Part shown: positions 42,759-51,393 of the stretch, piece by piece | Position numbering within the stretch: the first letter of the stretch is position 1 | Layout of the letters: the number at the start of each line of letters is the position of its first letter | Assembly: GCA_016712265.1 (NCBI GenBank) | Contig: JADJRJ010000030.1 | Location: forward strand, 682,001 to 746,000 | Direction of reading: 5' to 3' | Source: Gemmatimonadota bacterium | GTDB lineage: Bacteria > Gemmatimonadota > Gemmatimonadetes > Gemmatimonadales > Gemmatimonadaceae | DNA length: 64,000 nucleotides | Program-made: the position numbers and the translations under genes | The notes under the pieces: generated by a model | Seen by the model: the letters and a program-made list of their open reading frames with translations, nothing else | What the model was told of the DNA's origin: nothing | Databases searched by the model: none

Positions 42759-44540
42759 CTAGTCTTCGTCCGGGATCATCAGGTCCGCGGGGATCTCCGG
42801 AATGTCGTCTTCCGAGTGGATCTTGATCGGCCCTTCCGGACGCGGCGGCTGCTCCGCCGGAATGTCCGTGACGGTCAGGACGATGCGGCGATGGATCGGA
42901 TCCACTTCCACCACGCGCAGCTCCAGGTTCATGCCGTCGTAACACACGTCAGCCGGTGACTCGATCACCTTGTCCGACGGGAGGTGCGACAGCGGGACAA
43001 ACCCTTCGATGTCGTTGCCGATGTCGACCACGACGCCCTTCTCCATCAGGCGGGCCACCTTGCCGCGCAGCTCGGTGCCGACCGGGTAGGTCTCGCCGAT
43101 GCTGAGCCACGGATCGTCGGTCGCCTGCTTGAGACCGAGCGAGATCCGCTTGTTGTCGGCGTCGATCGAGAGGATCACGACGTCGACCGCGTCACCCTTC
43201 TTCACGACTTCCGACGGGTGCTGCACGCGACGCGTCCAGCTCATGTCGGAGATGTGGATCAAGCCGTCGATCCCCGGGTCGATCTCGACGAAGGCGCCGA
43301 ACGAGGTAAGGTTGCGGACCTTGCCGTTGAGACGGGCGCCGACCGGGTACTTGAGCGGCAGCACCATCCACGGATCTTGCTCGGTCTGCTTCATGCCGAG
43401 CGAGATCTTCTCCTCGTTCGGGTCGACCTTGAGCACCACGGCCTCGATGCTCTCGCCGATCGAGACGATCTTCGACGGGTGGCGCACATTGCGCGTCCAG
43501 CTCATCTCGCTGATGTGGACCAGCCCTTCGATCCCCGGCTCCAGCTCAATGAAGGCGCCGTAGTTGGTGATCGAGACCACCTTCCCGGCGACGCGCGTGC
43601 CGACCGGGTACTTCTCGATGACGTCCTTCCACGGATACGGCTGCAGCTGCTTGAGGCCGAGCGAGATGCGCTCGCGATCCCAGTCGATGTCCAGGACCTT
43701 GACCTCCATCTCCATGCCGATCTGCACCATCTCGGTGGGGTGTTGGATGCGGCCCCACGACATGTCGGTGATATGGAGCAGGCCGTCCACGCCCCCGAGG
43801 TCGATAAACGCCCCGAAGTCGGTGATGTTCTTGACGACGCCCTTCCGCACCTGGTCCTTCTGCAGCTCCTTCATCAGCTTCTCGCGCTTGCCGGCCCGCT
43901 CGGCCTCGAGCAGCACACGACGCGACACAACGATGTTGCGGCGACGCTTGTTGAGCTTGATGATCTTGAAGTCGTACTTCTGGCCGAGGAGCTCGTCGAT
44001 GTTCGGGACGCGACGGAGCGCGATCTGCGAACCCGGGAGGAAGGCGTCGACGCCCATCAGGTCGACGACCACACCACCCTTGATCTTCTTGACCAGGGTG
44101 CCGGTGACCGGCGTGTCTTCCTCGTACGCGATCCGGATCTTCTCCCAGACGCGCATGAAGTCGGCTTTCTTCTTGGAGAGGACGACCGACCCTTCCTGGT
44201 CCTCGAGGTGCTCGAGGAGGACGTCGATTTCATCACCGACCTTGAGGTCGGGAAGGTCCTTGAACTCCTCCAGCGGGATCGTGCCTTCGGACTTGAAGCC
44301 GATATCGAGCACGACGAGGTTCTCGCGAATCTCGAGGACGCGCGACTTGACGATTTCACCTTCGTCGATCGACGCCAGCGTGCCCTTGTACATCTCGAGC
44401 ATGCGGTCGTATTCGGCCGACGTGTATTCGTCCTCGTCGTAGAGTTCGGGGCGTCGGTTGGCAAGCGGCCGAAGCTCGCCCATCTGGGCTTTGCGCTTTT
44501 CGGCGGCCGTCATGCCGGTTGGGGTGGCAGTGTCGGTCAT
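42759..44540 (-). CDS. rpsA: 30S ribosomal protein S1
   Basis: 593 aa with six S1 domains. The first two are the more divergent ribosome-binding type (EIRENLVVLDIGFKSEG; IKGGVVVDLMGVDAFLPGSQ); domains 3-5 are typical RNA-binding copies (ITDFGAFIDLGGVDGLLHITDMSW; ITNYGAFIELEPGIEGLVHISEMSW; LTSFGAFVEIDPGIDGLIH); the sixth is weaker. The number of domains and length match bacterial S1, which brings mRNA to the 30S subunit. The start at 44540 follows AGGAGAC. It lies close to cmk, a common neighbour, but with two other genes between. Confidence 0.95.
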   Translation of the reverse strand: MTDTATPTGMTAAEKRKAQMGELRPLANRRPELYDEDEYTSAEYDRMLEMYKGTLASIDEGEIVKSRVLEIRENLVVLDIGFKSEGTIPLEEFKDLPDLKVGDEIDVLLEHLEDQEGSVVLSKKKADFMRVWEKIRIAYEEDTPVTGTLVKKIKGGVVVDLMGVDAFLPGSQIALRRVPNIDELLGQKYDFKIIKLNKRRRNIVVSRRVLLEAERAGKREKLMKELQKDQVRKGVVKNITDFGAFIDLGGVDGLLHITDMSWGRIQHPTEMVQIGMEMEVKVLDIDWDRERISLGLKQLQPYPWKDVIEKYPVGTRVAGKVVSITNYGAFIELEPGIEGLVHISEMSWTRNVRHPSKIVSIGESIEAVVLKVDPNEEKISLGMKQTEQDPWMVLPLKYPVGARLNGKVRNLTSFGAFVEIDPGIDGLIHISDMSWTRRVQHPSEVVKKGDAVDVVILSIDADNKRISLGLKQATDDPWLSIGETYPVGTELRGKVARLMEKGVVVDIGNDIEGFVPLSHLPSDKVIESPADVCYDGMNLELRVVEVDPIHRRIVLTVTDIPAEQPPRPEGPIKIHSEDDIPEIPADLMIPDED

Positions 44541-44668
44541 GTCTCCTGACTCGCGGATGTTCGCTCGCCGCGGCGAGGTTTGGGGGAGTTCCCCAGGCAC
44601 GGCGCCGGGGGAGCCTGCAAAGCTAGCCGCTGGCTCCTGCTCCGGTCAACGCACGGACGGCGCGGAGG

Positions 44669-45790
44669 CTAGGACAGCCCGAGGAGCTCGACAGCCTGGC
44701 GGACGTTGGTCCGAAGGTCGAACAGCTCCCGCGCGCGAGCCCGCCCAGCCCGCCCCATCGACGCCCGCAAAGCAGGGTCCCGGGCGAGCATCAACATGGC
44801 GGCGGCCGCCGCCGCGCTGTCACCCCGATCCACCACGAACCCGGTCTCCTCGTGGACCACCAGCTCCGGAATCGCCCCGACCCGCGTCCCGATCACCGGG
44901 CGCTCGGTGGCCATGGCCTCGGCGATGACGTAACCAAACGCCTCCTCCCACCGAGAGAGCTGGGTGACAACGTCCGCTGCGTCGAAGAGCCCCTCCCCGA
45001 ACGGGTCCTCCACGAGCCCCGTCCACGTTACATGCTCCCGGAGCCCACTGGATACCACGAGGGCTTCGTAGGCGCCCCTCTGGGGGCCGTCGCCCGCAAG
45101 TACGAGGTGGATGCGCGGTTCGGAGACCCGGGCCAGACGCACGGCCTCGATCAGGTCCGGGATGCCCTTCTCCGGGATTAGCCATGAGGCCTGCGCCACC
45201 ACGATGGCGTCCGCTGGAATCCCGTGTCGCGCCCGGAAGGCCGTTCCAAGCTCGCGATTGTGGGGTCGGCTCGTGTCAGCCGCGTTATAGAGCCGAACGG
45301 TCTTCCCCGGAGCAACGAGGCCACGGGTGCGAATCGATCGAAGGTTGAAATCTGAGATCGACAGGACGCGGTCGAGCGGCCAGGTGATGATCCGCGCCAC
45401 CACCCGCTTCCACCACGGCGCGGGCGTACCCACCCACCCCTCGGGCTGCGACCCCTGATCCACGAAGTAGACCCGAGGAACGCGCGCGAGGGTCGCCTCC
45501 CACGGGATCGAACTCAGGAACGGGGTGAACTCCAGCAGCAGCACCTCGGGACGAAATTCCGCCAGCAACTTGCGCAGGTCCGCTCCGGCACCGAGTGGAC
45601 GCATGGCATTCGCGAAGACCCGCAGCTCGACGTTTGGGAGCGCCAGGTATTCGCGGACGGTCGCCGACGGTTCACCCAGGAAGCACAGCACACTCCGAAT
45701 TCCGCGTTCACCGAGCTGCGCCGAAAACTCGCGCGCAAAGGCCTCAACGCCTCCGATGCGTCGGGCTTCGAGTCCCAGGACGGTCACCAC
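44669..45790 (-). CDS. Glycosyltransferase family 4 (GT-B fold)
   Basis: 373 aa. The N-terminal Rossmann half has LGLEARRIGGVEAFAREF; the C-terminal half has HLVLAGDGPQRGAYEAL, VEDPFGEGLFDAADVVTQLSRWEEAFGYVIAEAMATERPVIGTRVGAIPELV and GETG-like HEETGFVVDRGD, the sugar-nucleotide binding EX7E region. The start is taken as GTG at 45790 (GTG at 45787 is also possible) since the frame has no better start after the radical SAM stop. It transfers a sugar, donor and acceptor unknown. It is coupled with the radical SAM gene 44 bases upstream. Confidence 0.87.
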   Translation of the reverse strand: MVTVLGLEARRIGGVEAFAREFSAQLGERGIRSVLCFLGEPSATVREYLALPNVELRVFANAMRPLGAGADLRKLLAEFRPEVLLLEFTPFLSSIPWEATLARVPRVYFVDQGSQPEGWVGTPAPWWKRVVARIITWPLDRVLSISDFNLRSIRTRGLVAPGKTVRLYNAADTSRPHNRELGTAFRARHGIPADAIVVAQASWLIPEKGIPDLIEAVRLARVSEPRIHLVLAGDGPQRGAYEALVVSSGLREHVTWTGLVEDPFGEGLFDAADVVTQLSRWEEAFGYVIAEAMATERPVIGTRVGAIPELVVHEETGFVVDRGDSAAAAAAMLMLARDPALRASMGRAGRARARELFDLRTNVRQAVELLGLS

Positions 45791-45834
45791 CGTCCGCCCG
45801 CCCCGCGCTCTCGTGCCTGCCAAGGTCCTGGCGC

Positions 45835-46920
45835 CTACTCCGGGGTGGCCGCGACGACGACCGGACGCTTCGTCTCGATCTCGACGGGGGACATACGGCG
45901 CTGCAGGCAGCAGCCGGACTCCCACACGCGGGGACGTCCCTCCCAGATCTCCCGGATCCCCTTCTCCTTGACGCTGCCGACCACTCCCAATCCCGTGCAG
46001 ACCGTCACGTCGCCGTTCGCCTGGAACTGCAGGGTGCTGAGGGCGTTGCAGCTCTGTCGCACTTCGTGCGCGCTATGGCTCATCGACGAAACGCGGCTCG
46101 ACTCGGGGTTCTCGAAGTACAGGATCATCGCCTCCAACTGCGCAATGCTGTTCGCAATCGGCAGCCCCTGCCCCTTGAGGCGAATCAGCTCGCGGATGTT
46201 CGCCACCGCCACGCTCGTGTCCTTCGGCCAGTTCTCGGAGTGCTCCCACCACCGCTCGTCTTCCGGCGTGTTGTAATTCTGCTCGATGGGCTGGTAGAAG
46301 ACCTCCATCCCCGGCTGGTTGGCCCAATGCGCCACCTTCACGGTGTCGTGGAGGTTGTGCGACATGATGACGTTCTTGAGCCGGATCGTGTAGCCCAGGC
46401 CGTGCTCCTGGCGCACACGCTTGAACGTCTCGATCGACGTGCTGGTCTTGTCCCAAAACTTCTCGCGACCTCGGACCCGCGAGTGGGTCTCGCCGATGCC
46501 GTCGAATGACAACGTGACGCGCCATGGACCAGCAAGGGCCAACTCCTCGATCTTCCCCTGGTCGGTCCAATACCCGTGAGTCAGGATCTCGAGGTAGAGC
46601 CCGATGGAGCGGGCATGCCGAACGAGGTCAATGGTATAGGGCTTGAGGAGCGCCTCGCCTCCCGAAAAGGAGACCTGCACGGGGCCCAGCCAGTTCCGCA
46701 GGTCGGTGAGGACCTGCGCCCACTGTTCGAACGTCGGGCTGTCCTCCTTCCCCCGGTTCTTCCAGATGTCACAGTGGAGGCAATGCGCGTTGCAGCGCTC
46801 GGTCAGGAGGAAGATGATCGACGGTGGCCGGCACAAATGAGCCAGCCGTCCCCCGGCGAAGGTCCGGAGCCGGTAATTCACCCCGTCGTATACGCGCTTG
46901 TACAGCCAGTTGACGTCCAT
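45835..46920 (-). CDS. Radical SAM protein with SPASM-like C-terminus
   Basis: 361 aa. The cluster motif CNAHCLHC (C43, C47, C50) binds the 4Fe-4S that cleaves SAM; GGEALLKPY is the GGE motif and LSFDGIGETHSRVRG the next. The C-terminal part has CNALSTLQFQANGDVTVCTGLG and ESGCCLQR, a short SPASM-like set of cysteines for a second cluster. Such proteins modify peptides or sugars, and sometimes act as cell-surface-glycan or heme-related enzymes. Its neighbour is a glycosyltransferase, which suggests a joint glycan or glycopeptide step. No precursor peptide gene is visible nearby. Confidence 0.85.
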   Translation of the reverse strand: MDVNWLYKRVYDGVNYRLRTFAGGRLAHLCRPPSIIFLLTERCNAHCLHCDIWKNRGKEDSPTFEQWAQVLTDLRNWLGPVQVSFSGGEALLKPYTIDLVRHARSIGLYLEILTHGYWTDQGKIEELALAGPWRVTLSFDGIGETHSRVRGREKFWDKTSTSIETFKRVRQEHGLGYTIRLKNVIMSHNLHDTVKVAHWANQPGMEVFYQPIEQNYNTPEDERWWEHSENWPKDTSVAVANIRELIRLKGQGLPIANSIAQLEAMILYFENPESSRVSSMSHSAHEVRQSCNALSTLQFQANGDVTVCTGLGVVGSVKEKGIREIWEGRPRVWESGCCLQRRMSPVEIETKRPVVVAATPE

Positions 46921-46997
46921 GCCTCACCCCATCCGTGTGGCCCATCGCACCCACTGCCGGTGCGCGGGATCATACCTGTCAGTCAAGACGACCACAC

Positions 46998-47699
46998 TCA
47001 TTCCCCGGCAAACTGCGTTCCGGAACCCGTCCGGTCCCGTACCAATGCCACGATCTGCTCAACCTGGTCGGCCTGGGTCAGGGCCGTGGTATCGATTCGT
47101 ACCGCGTCCCGGGCTTCCACCGTTTGCAGTGCATCCGCCCGATCTCGGGCGACCAGCTGATCGACCTCGACCGCAATCTCGTCGTCCGAAGGCCGCCGCG
47201 ACAGCCTCTGGATCAGCCGACGCCTCGCCCGTTCCGACGGATCGGCGACCAGAAAGATCTTGACTTGCGCGGACGGAAAGACTGCGGTTCCCATGTCGCG
47301 ACCATCGACGACCACGTCATAGAGCCGCCCCACCTCGCGAACCCGAGTGTTGACCCAGTGCCGCACCGGTTCCATTTGGGCCACCCGGGGCACGACGGCA
47401 GTCACCGGACTCCCCCGGATCTCGTCGCCGAGGTCCTCGTCCCCGATTCGGGGGACAAACGAGGTATCCTGAGGCACCAGCTCGATCCCCTCCACCGCCC
47501 GCACGATTGCCTCGGCCTGCCATTCGTCCACAGGTCCGCAGCTCCTCAGGGCGACCGCCGCCGCGGCGCGGTACAGCGCCCCGGAGTCGACATGCCGGAA
47601 GCCGAGTTCCTTGGCGACCCATTGCGCGGTCGACGACTTCCCCGAAGCGGCAGGCCCATCGATGGCAACGACGATGGGTCGGTCAGGGGCTGGGGGCAA
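46998..47699 (-). CDS. cmk: Cytidylate kinase
   Basis: 233-aa P-loop kinase making CDP from CMP. It shows IVVAIDGPAASGKSSTAQWVA, HVDSGALYRA, DVVVDGRDMGTAVFPSAQVKIFLVADPSERARRR and RRPSDDEIAVEV, the Cmk family motifs. The start is a TTG at 47699 (another TTG at 47708); either overlaps the aroA stop by 17-26 bases. Downstream of aroA, a frequent aroA-cmk-rpsA arrangement. Confidence 0.92.
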   Translation of the reverse strand: MPPAPDRPIVVAIDGPAASGKSSTAQWVAKELGFRHVDSGALYRAAAAVALRSCGPVDEWQAEAIVRAVEGIELVPQDTSFVPRIGDEDLGDEIRGSPVTAVVPRVAQMEPVRHWVNTRVREVGRLYDVVVDGRDMGTAVFPSAQVKIFLVADPSERARRRLIQRLSRRPSDDEIAVEVDQLVARDRADALQTVEARDAVRIDTTALTQADQVEQIVALVRDRTGSGTQFAGE

Positions 47700-48960
47700 T
47701 GCGGGCAAGGTCGGTGAAGAAGCCGGGATAGGACACGTCAACGCATGACGGCGCATCCAACGCGAGCGAGACACCGGACGCGACCGACAATATGGCGAAG
47801 GCCATGGCGATCCTGTGGTCCCCGCGCGTCGCGATTGGCGCTGGGCGAATGACCCCGCCGCCCCGGACGGCGAAGCCGTCGGGGTACTCCTCGGCCTCCA
47901 CCCCACACCGCCGCAGGTTCTCGACCACCGCGCCGAGGCGGTCGCTTTCCTTGACGCGAAGTTCGCCGGCACCTCGCACACTCGTCTCGCCCTCGGCGAA
48001 GGCGGCCAGCACGGCGAGGACCGGGATCTCGTCGACGAGATCGGGCACTTCATGGGCCTCGACCACCGTGCCGCGCAGGGGGGATGCATGGACCACCAGG
48101 TCGCCTACGACCTCGCCCCCGGCAATGCGCTCGTTATGCACGTCAAAGATCCCGCCCATGCGCTCGAGGACGCGGAGGAACCCCGTGCGTCGAGGATTGA
48201 GCAGCACACCGCGCAGTGTGAGCGAGCCGCGGGCAGCCGCCGTGGCCAGCACCGCGAAGAAGGCGGCGGACGATGGATCGGCCGGCACGTCGTACCGCGC
48301 AGCGGGAATCGCCACAGGCGGTGAGAGTTCGAGCCAGCCGTCGCGCTGGACCAGGTCGACCCCAAGCGACTGCAGCATCCGTTCGGTATGGTCGCGCGTG
48401 GGGAGCGGCTCACGCACAGCAACCGGCACCCCCGCGCACAGGCCGGCGAGGAGCACCCCGCTCTTGACCTGGGCGCTCGGCACTTCGGTGGTGTACCTCA
48501 CGGAGCGGAGTCCCCCGCCCCGCACCTCCATCGGCAGCTGCCCCACGGTACCGCGCCAATGAATGCCGGCCCCCATCTCGGCCAGCGGTTCGGCAATCCG
48601 TCGCATGGGCCGCGCCCGGAGCGAGGCGTCCCCGTCAAACAGGGCAACACTGTCCTGAGCGGCCGCGAGCCCGGCGAGGAGGCGGGCCGTCGTACCCGAG
48701 TTCTCGCAGTCGAGGCTCACGTCAACCGGGGGATGTTTCAGCCGCAACCCGCGCCCCTCGATCGCGATGGCTGCCCCCAGCGCGGGCATCGCCCGACCGA
48801 GGTGCCCGAGACACGCGGCGGTCGCGCGCGTATCGGCCGAGGCGAGGATCCCGTGGATCTCGGATTGACCCGTCCCAAGCGAGGCGAGGATCAACGCCCG
48901 GTGCGAAATCGACTTGTCGCCCGGCAGGTCCAGCGCGCCTTGCACCACAAGGTGTCGCAT
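47683..48960 (-). CDS. aroA: 3-phosphoshikimate 1-carboxyvinyltransferase (EPSP synthase)
   Basis: About 425 aa from ATG 48960 (a GTG at 48975 is also in frame). It has PGDKSISHRALILASL, LDCENSGTTARLLAGL, DGDASLRARPMRRIAEPL, VPSAQVKSGVLLAGL, DPSSAAFFAVLA, and RVKESDRLGAV, all active-site segments of EPSP synthase, the sixth shikimate step toward aromatic amino acids. The SGTTARLLAGL loop is of the ordinary kind. It starts 2 bases after the dapD stop. Confidence 0.97.
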   Translation of the reverse strand: MRHLVVQGALDLPGDKSISHRALILASLGTGQSEIHGILASADTRATAACLGHLGRAMPALGAAIAIEGRGLRLKHPPVDVSLDCENSGTTARLLAGLAAAQDSVALFDGDASLRARPMRRIAEPLAEMGAGIHWRGTVGQLPMEVRGGGLRSVRYTTEVPSAQVKSGVLLAGLCAGVPVAVREPLPTRDHTERMLQSLGVDLVQRDGWLELSPPVAIPAARYDVPADPSSAAFFAVLATAAARGSLTLRGVLLNPRRTGFLRVLERMGGIFDVHNERIAGGEVVGDLVVHASPLRGTVVEAHEVPDLVDEIPVLAVLAAFAEGETSVRGAGELRVKESDRLGAVVENLRRCGVEAEEYPDGFAVRGGGVIRPAPIATRGDHRIAMAFAILSVASGVSLALDAPSCVDVSYPGFFTDLARIAPSP

Positions 48961-48962
48961 CC

Positions 48963-49817
48963 CTAACGCAGCCACCCTTCCAGTGCGGTCGCAAGATCGG
49001 TCTTTTCGTCCCGGTACTTCACGATCACCGGAGTTTGCAGGGACAGTCCCTCCGCCTCGCCCCAGGCCCCCCGCACCCGGCGCGCCCCGGGGACCACGAC
49101 CGCCCCAGCCGGGATCTCGAGGGGGGCGTCCGCACTCCCGCGGTAGACCCGCTCCTGCACCAGGTCGTAGACCGGCGTTCCCCGGGTGAGGACGACCCCG
49201 GCCGCAAGGACGGCCCGTGCCCGTACAACCGTCCCTTCATAGACCCCGCAGTTCCCGCCAACCACCACTTCGTCCTCGATCACCACCGGGGCCGCATTCA
49301 CGGGTTCGAGGACGCCACCGATCTGCGCGGCAGCACTCAGGTGGACGCGCGCCCCGACTTGCGCGCACGATCCCACCAGAGCGTGCGAGTCGATCATCGT
49401 CCCCGGCCCGACCCACGCCCCAACGTTCACGAACATCGGCGGCATGCAAACCACGCCCGGGGCGAGATACGCCCCGGCCCGCACCGACGAGCCACCCGGC
49501 ACCACGCGAACCGCATCCGACAGGGTGAACCGACGCAGGGGGATCGTGTGCTTGTCAAAGAAGGGGAACATCCCTTCGTCGTCCATGCGGATGATGCGCC
49601 CCACGCGGAAGGCGAGCAGGATCCCCTGCTTCACCCACGGCACCGCGCGCCAGGTCCCCGCATGGTCCTGCTCGGCCGACCGCAGCTCCCCATGCTCCAG
49701 GCCGTCGATCAGCTGGGCGACGACGATTTCCGCGTCAGGCGGGAGCGCCACCCCGGGCGGGTAGGCTGCCAACTCGGCGATCTGTGCGGCGAGCGCCGCC
49801 ACCCGGTCACCCCCCAT
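48963..49817 (-). CDS. dapD: 2,3,4,5-tetrahydropyridine-2,6-dicarboxylate N-succinyltransferase
   Basis: 284 aa, the normal DapD length. The N-terminal helical domain leads to VPWVKQGILLAFRVGRIIRM, then a left-handed beta helix of hexapeptide repeats: GSSVRAGAYLAPGVVCMPP, VNVGAWVGPGTMIDSHALVGSCAQVGARVHLSA, QIGGVLEPVNAAPVVIEDEVVVGGNCGVYEG. It adds succinate from succinyl-CoA to tetrahydrodipicolinate, so the succinylase branch of lysine synthesis is in use. Start touches the end of dapA. Confidence 0.96.
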   Translation of the reverse strand: MGGDRVAALAAQIAELAAYPPGVALPPDAEIVVAQLIDGLEHGELRSAEQDHAGTWRAVPWVKQGILLAFRVGRIIRMDDEGMFPFFDKHTIPLRRFTLSDAVRVVPGGSSVRAGAYLAPGVVCMPPMFVNVGAWVGPGTMIDSHALVGSCAQVGARVHLSAAAQIGGVLEPVNAAPVVIEDEVVVGGNCGVYEGTVVRARAVLAAGVVLTRGTPVYDLVQERVYRGSADAPLEIPAGAVVVPGARRVRGAWGEAEGLSLQTPVIVKYRDEKTDLATALEGWLR

Positions 49818-50707
49818 CAGGCGAGCGCGCCCGCCGCTCGCAGGGCCTCGCGCACAGTCGCCTCATGAGACGCGGCGAGCGGCACCAACGGAAGACGGAC
49901 GTGGTTCGTGATGTGGCCGAGGAACGACACGGCGGCCTTTACCGGGATCGGGTTTGACTCCACAAACGCGGCATGCATCCAGGGGAGCAGGCGGCGGTGG
50001 ATTACTCGTGCGGCGGCCAGGTCGCCCGACGCGCACGCGTCCACCAGCTCGGCCATCGCTCGCGGGGTGGCATTACTCGTGACCGAGATGACCCCCTCGC
50101 CGCCTAACGCCATGACGGGCAGCGTGAGGGCATCATCACCGGACAGCACCACGAAATGCGGTGGCCGGTCCCGCAGGATGTCGCCGATCTGCCCGATGTT
50201 CCCGGACGCTTCCTTGATGCCGACGATGTGCGGCAGCTCGGCGAGACGCAGTGCGGTCCGGGTTTCGATGTTGCTCCCCGTGCGCCCGGGGACGTTATAC
50301 ACGATCACCGGCAGGTCGACCGCGTCCGTGATCGCCCGGAAGTGCGCCTCGATCCCCCGCTGCGGGGGCTTGTTGTACATCGGCGAGACATGCAGCGCAT
50401 GCGTCGCGCCGTGTCGCTGCGCCGCGCGCGTGAGGGCAATCGCGCGGGCCGTGTCGTTTGCCCCCGCGCCGGCCACGACCGGGATCCGTCCGGCCACCTG
50501 CTCCACCGTGATCGCAATGACGCGCTCGTGTTCGGCCGTGGTGAGCGTCGCCGCTTCACCGGTGGAGCCGCAGGGGACGACGAAGTGCACCCCCTCCCGC
50601 ACCTGCCACTCGACAAAGGCGCGCAGCGCCGCTTCATCCACGGCCCCATCGGCCGAAAACGGCGTGACCAGCGCGGTCCCGCATCCGGTCAGCGGTCGCA
50701 CGGTCAT
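49817..50707 (-). CDS. dapA: 4-hydroxy-tetrahydrodipicolinate synthase
   Basis: 296-aa TIM-barrel aldolase joining pyruvate and aspartate semialdehyde. Key parts: GCGTALVTPF, CGSTGEAATLT, IVYNVPGRTGSN (Tyr of the catalytic triad) and VGIKEASGN (Schiff-base Lys), then LSGDDALTLPVMALGGEGVISVTSN. Its start overlaps the dapB stop by 4 bases. Confidence 0.97.
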   Translation of the reverse strand: MTVRPLTGCGTALVTPFSADGAVDEAALRAFVEWQVREGVHFVVPCGSTGEAATLTTAEHERVIAITVEQVAGRIPVVAGAGANDTARAIALTRAAQRHGATHALHVSPMYNKPPQRGIEAHFRAITDAVDLPVIVYNVPGRTGSNIETRTALRLAELPHIVGIKEASGNIGQIGDILRDRPPHFVVLSGDDALTLPVMALGGEGVISVTSNATPRAMAELVDACASGDLAAARVIHRRLLPWMHAAFVESNPIPVKAAVSFLGHITNHVRLPLVPLAASHEATVREALRAAGALA

Positions 50708-51393
50708 CGGGGCAACCCCAGCACATCACGCATCGTGAACACTCCTTGCCTGCCGTGGAGCCAGTGGGCCGCATGCAACGCGCCGTCGGCGAAGACCCGT
50801 CGGTCCCGCGCCTCGTGTGTCAGGGCAATCTGCTCGAAGGGTCCATCGAAGAGGAGGGTGTGCTCCCCCGGCACACTCCCCACCCGCACACTCATGACGG
50901 GGATGTCGCGCCCAAGAGTCCTGGCGGCGGCGTCGCGAATGGTCACAGCGGTGCCGGACGGGGCGTCGAGCTTGGCGCGATGGTGGGTTTCCACGATGGC
51001 CGCGTCGTACTGCGGATGCCCCGCGAACAAGGCACCGGCCCGGGCGGCCAGTTCGGTGAGCAGCGCCACGCCAATCGAGAAGTTCGAGGCGAGCAGGAGG
51101 GCGCCGGCACACGCGTGCGATTCCTCGATCGCGGCGGGTTGCTGCGCCTGCCACCCCGTGGTCCCGCACACGACCGGGATCCCGTTGCGGAGGCACGCCA
51201 GCACGTTCGCCGACGCCGCCGTGGGCACCGACACCTCGATCGCGACATCCACCCGGTCGGCGAAGGTCGCGATCCCGGCAGCGTCCGTGTTGTCCGATGC
51301 CCGGAGCACGTCCACCACCTCGTCCCCGCGCTCGCGAGCCAGGGTCTCGATCGCCCGCCCCATCCGGCCTGCCCCAACGATCAACAGCTTCAC
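50704..51393 (-). CDS. dapB: 4-hydroxy-tetrahydrodipicolinate reductase
   Basis: 229 aa, a compact DapB (E. coli 273 aa). The Rossmann motif is LLIVGAGRMGRAIETLA, catalytic HHRAKLDAPSGTAVTI carries the Lys and the PSGTA substrate loop, and a C-terminal part ends in QGVFTMRDVLGLP. It reduces the DapA product. Overlaps lysC and dapA by 4 bases each. Confidence 0.95.
   Translation of the reverse strand: MKLLIVGAGRMGRAIETLARERGDEVVDVLRASDNTDAAGIATFADRVDVAIEVSVPTAASANVLACLRNGIPVVCGTTGWQAQQPAAIEESHACAGALLLASNFSIGVALLTELAARAGALFAGHPQYDAAIVETHHRAKLDAPSGTAVTIRDAAARTLGRDIPVMSVRVGSVPGEHTLLFDGPFEQIALTHEARDRRVFADGALHAAHWLHGRQGVFTMRDVLGLPR

Noticed and set aside
42984..44549. A 521-codon plus-strand frame opposite rpsA
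   Set aside because: Repeat-like because it mirrors the six S1 domains; no independent evidence.
46998..48089. Long start for cmk at 48089
   Set aside because: The first 127 residues are a shadow of aroA; the P-loop begins near residue 12 with the TTG at 47699.
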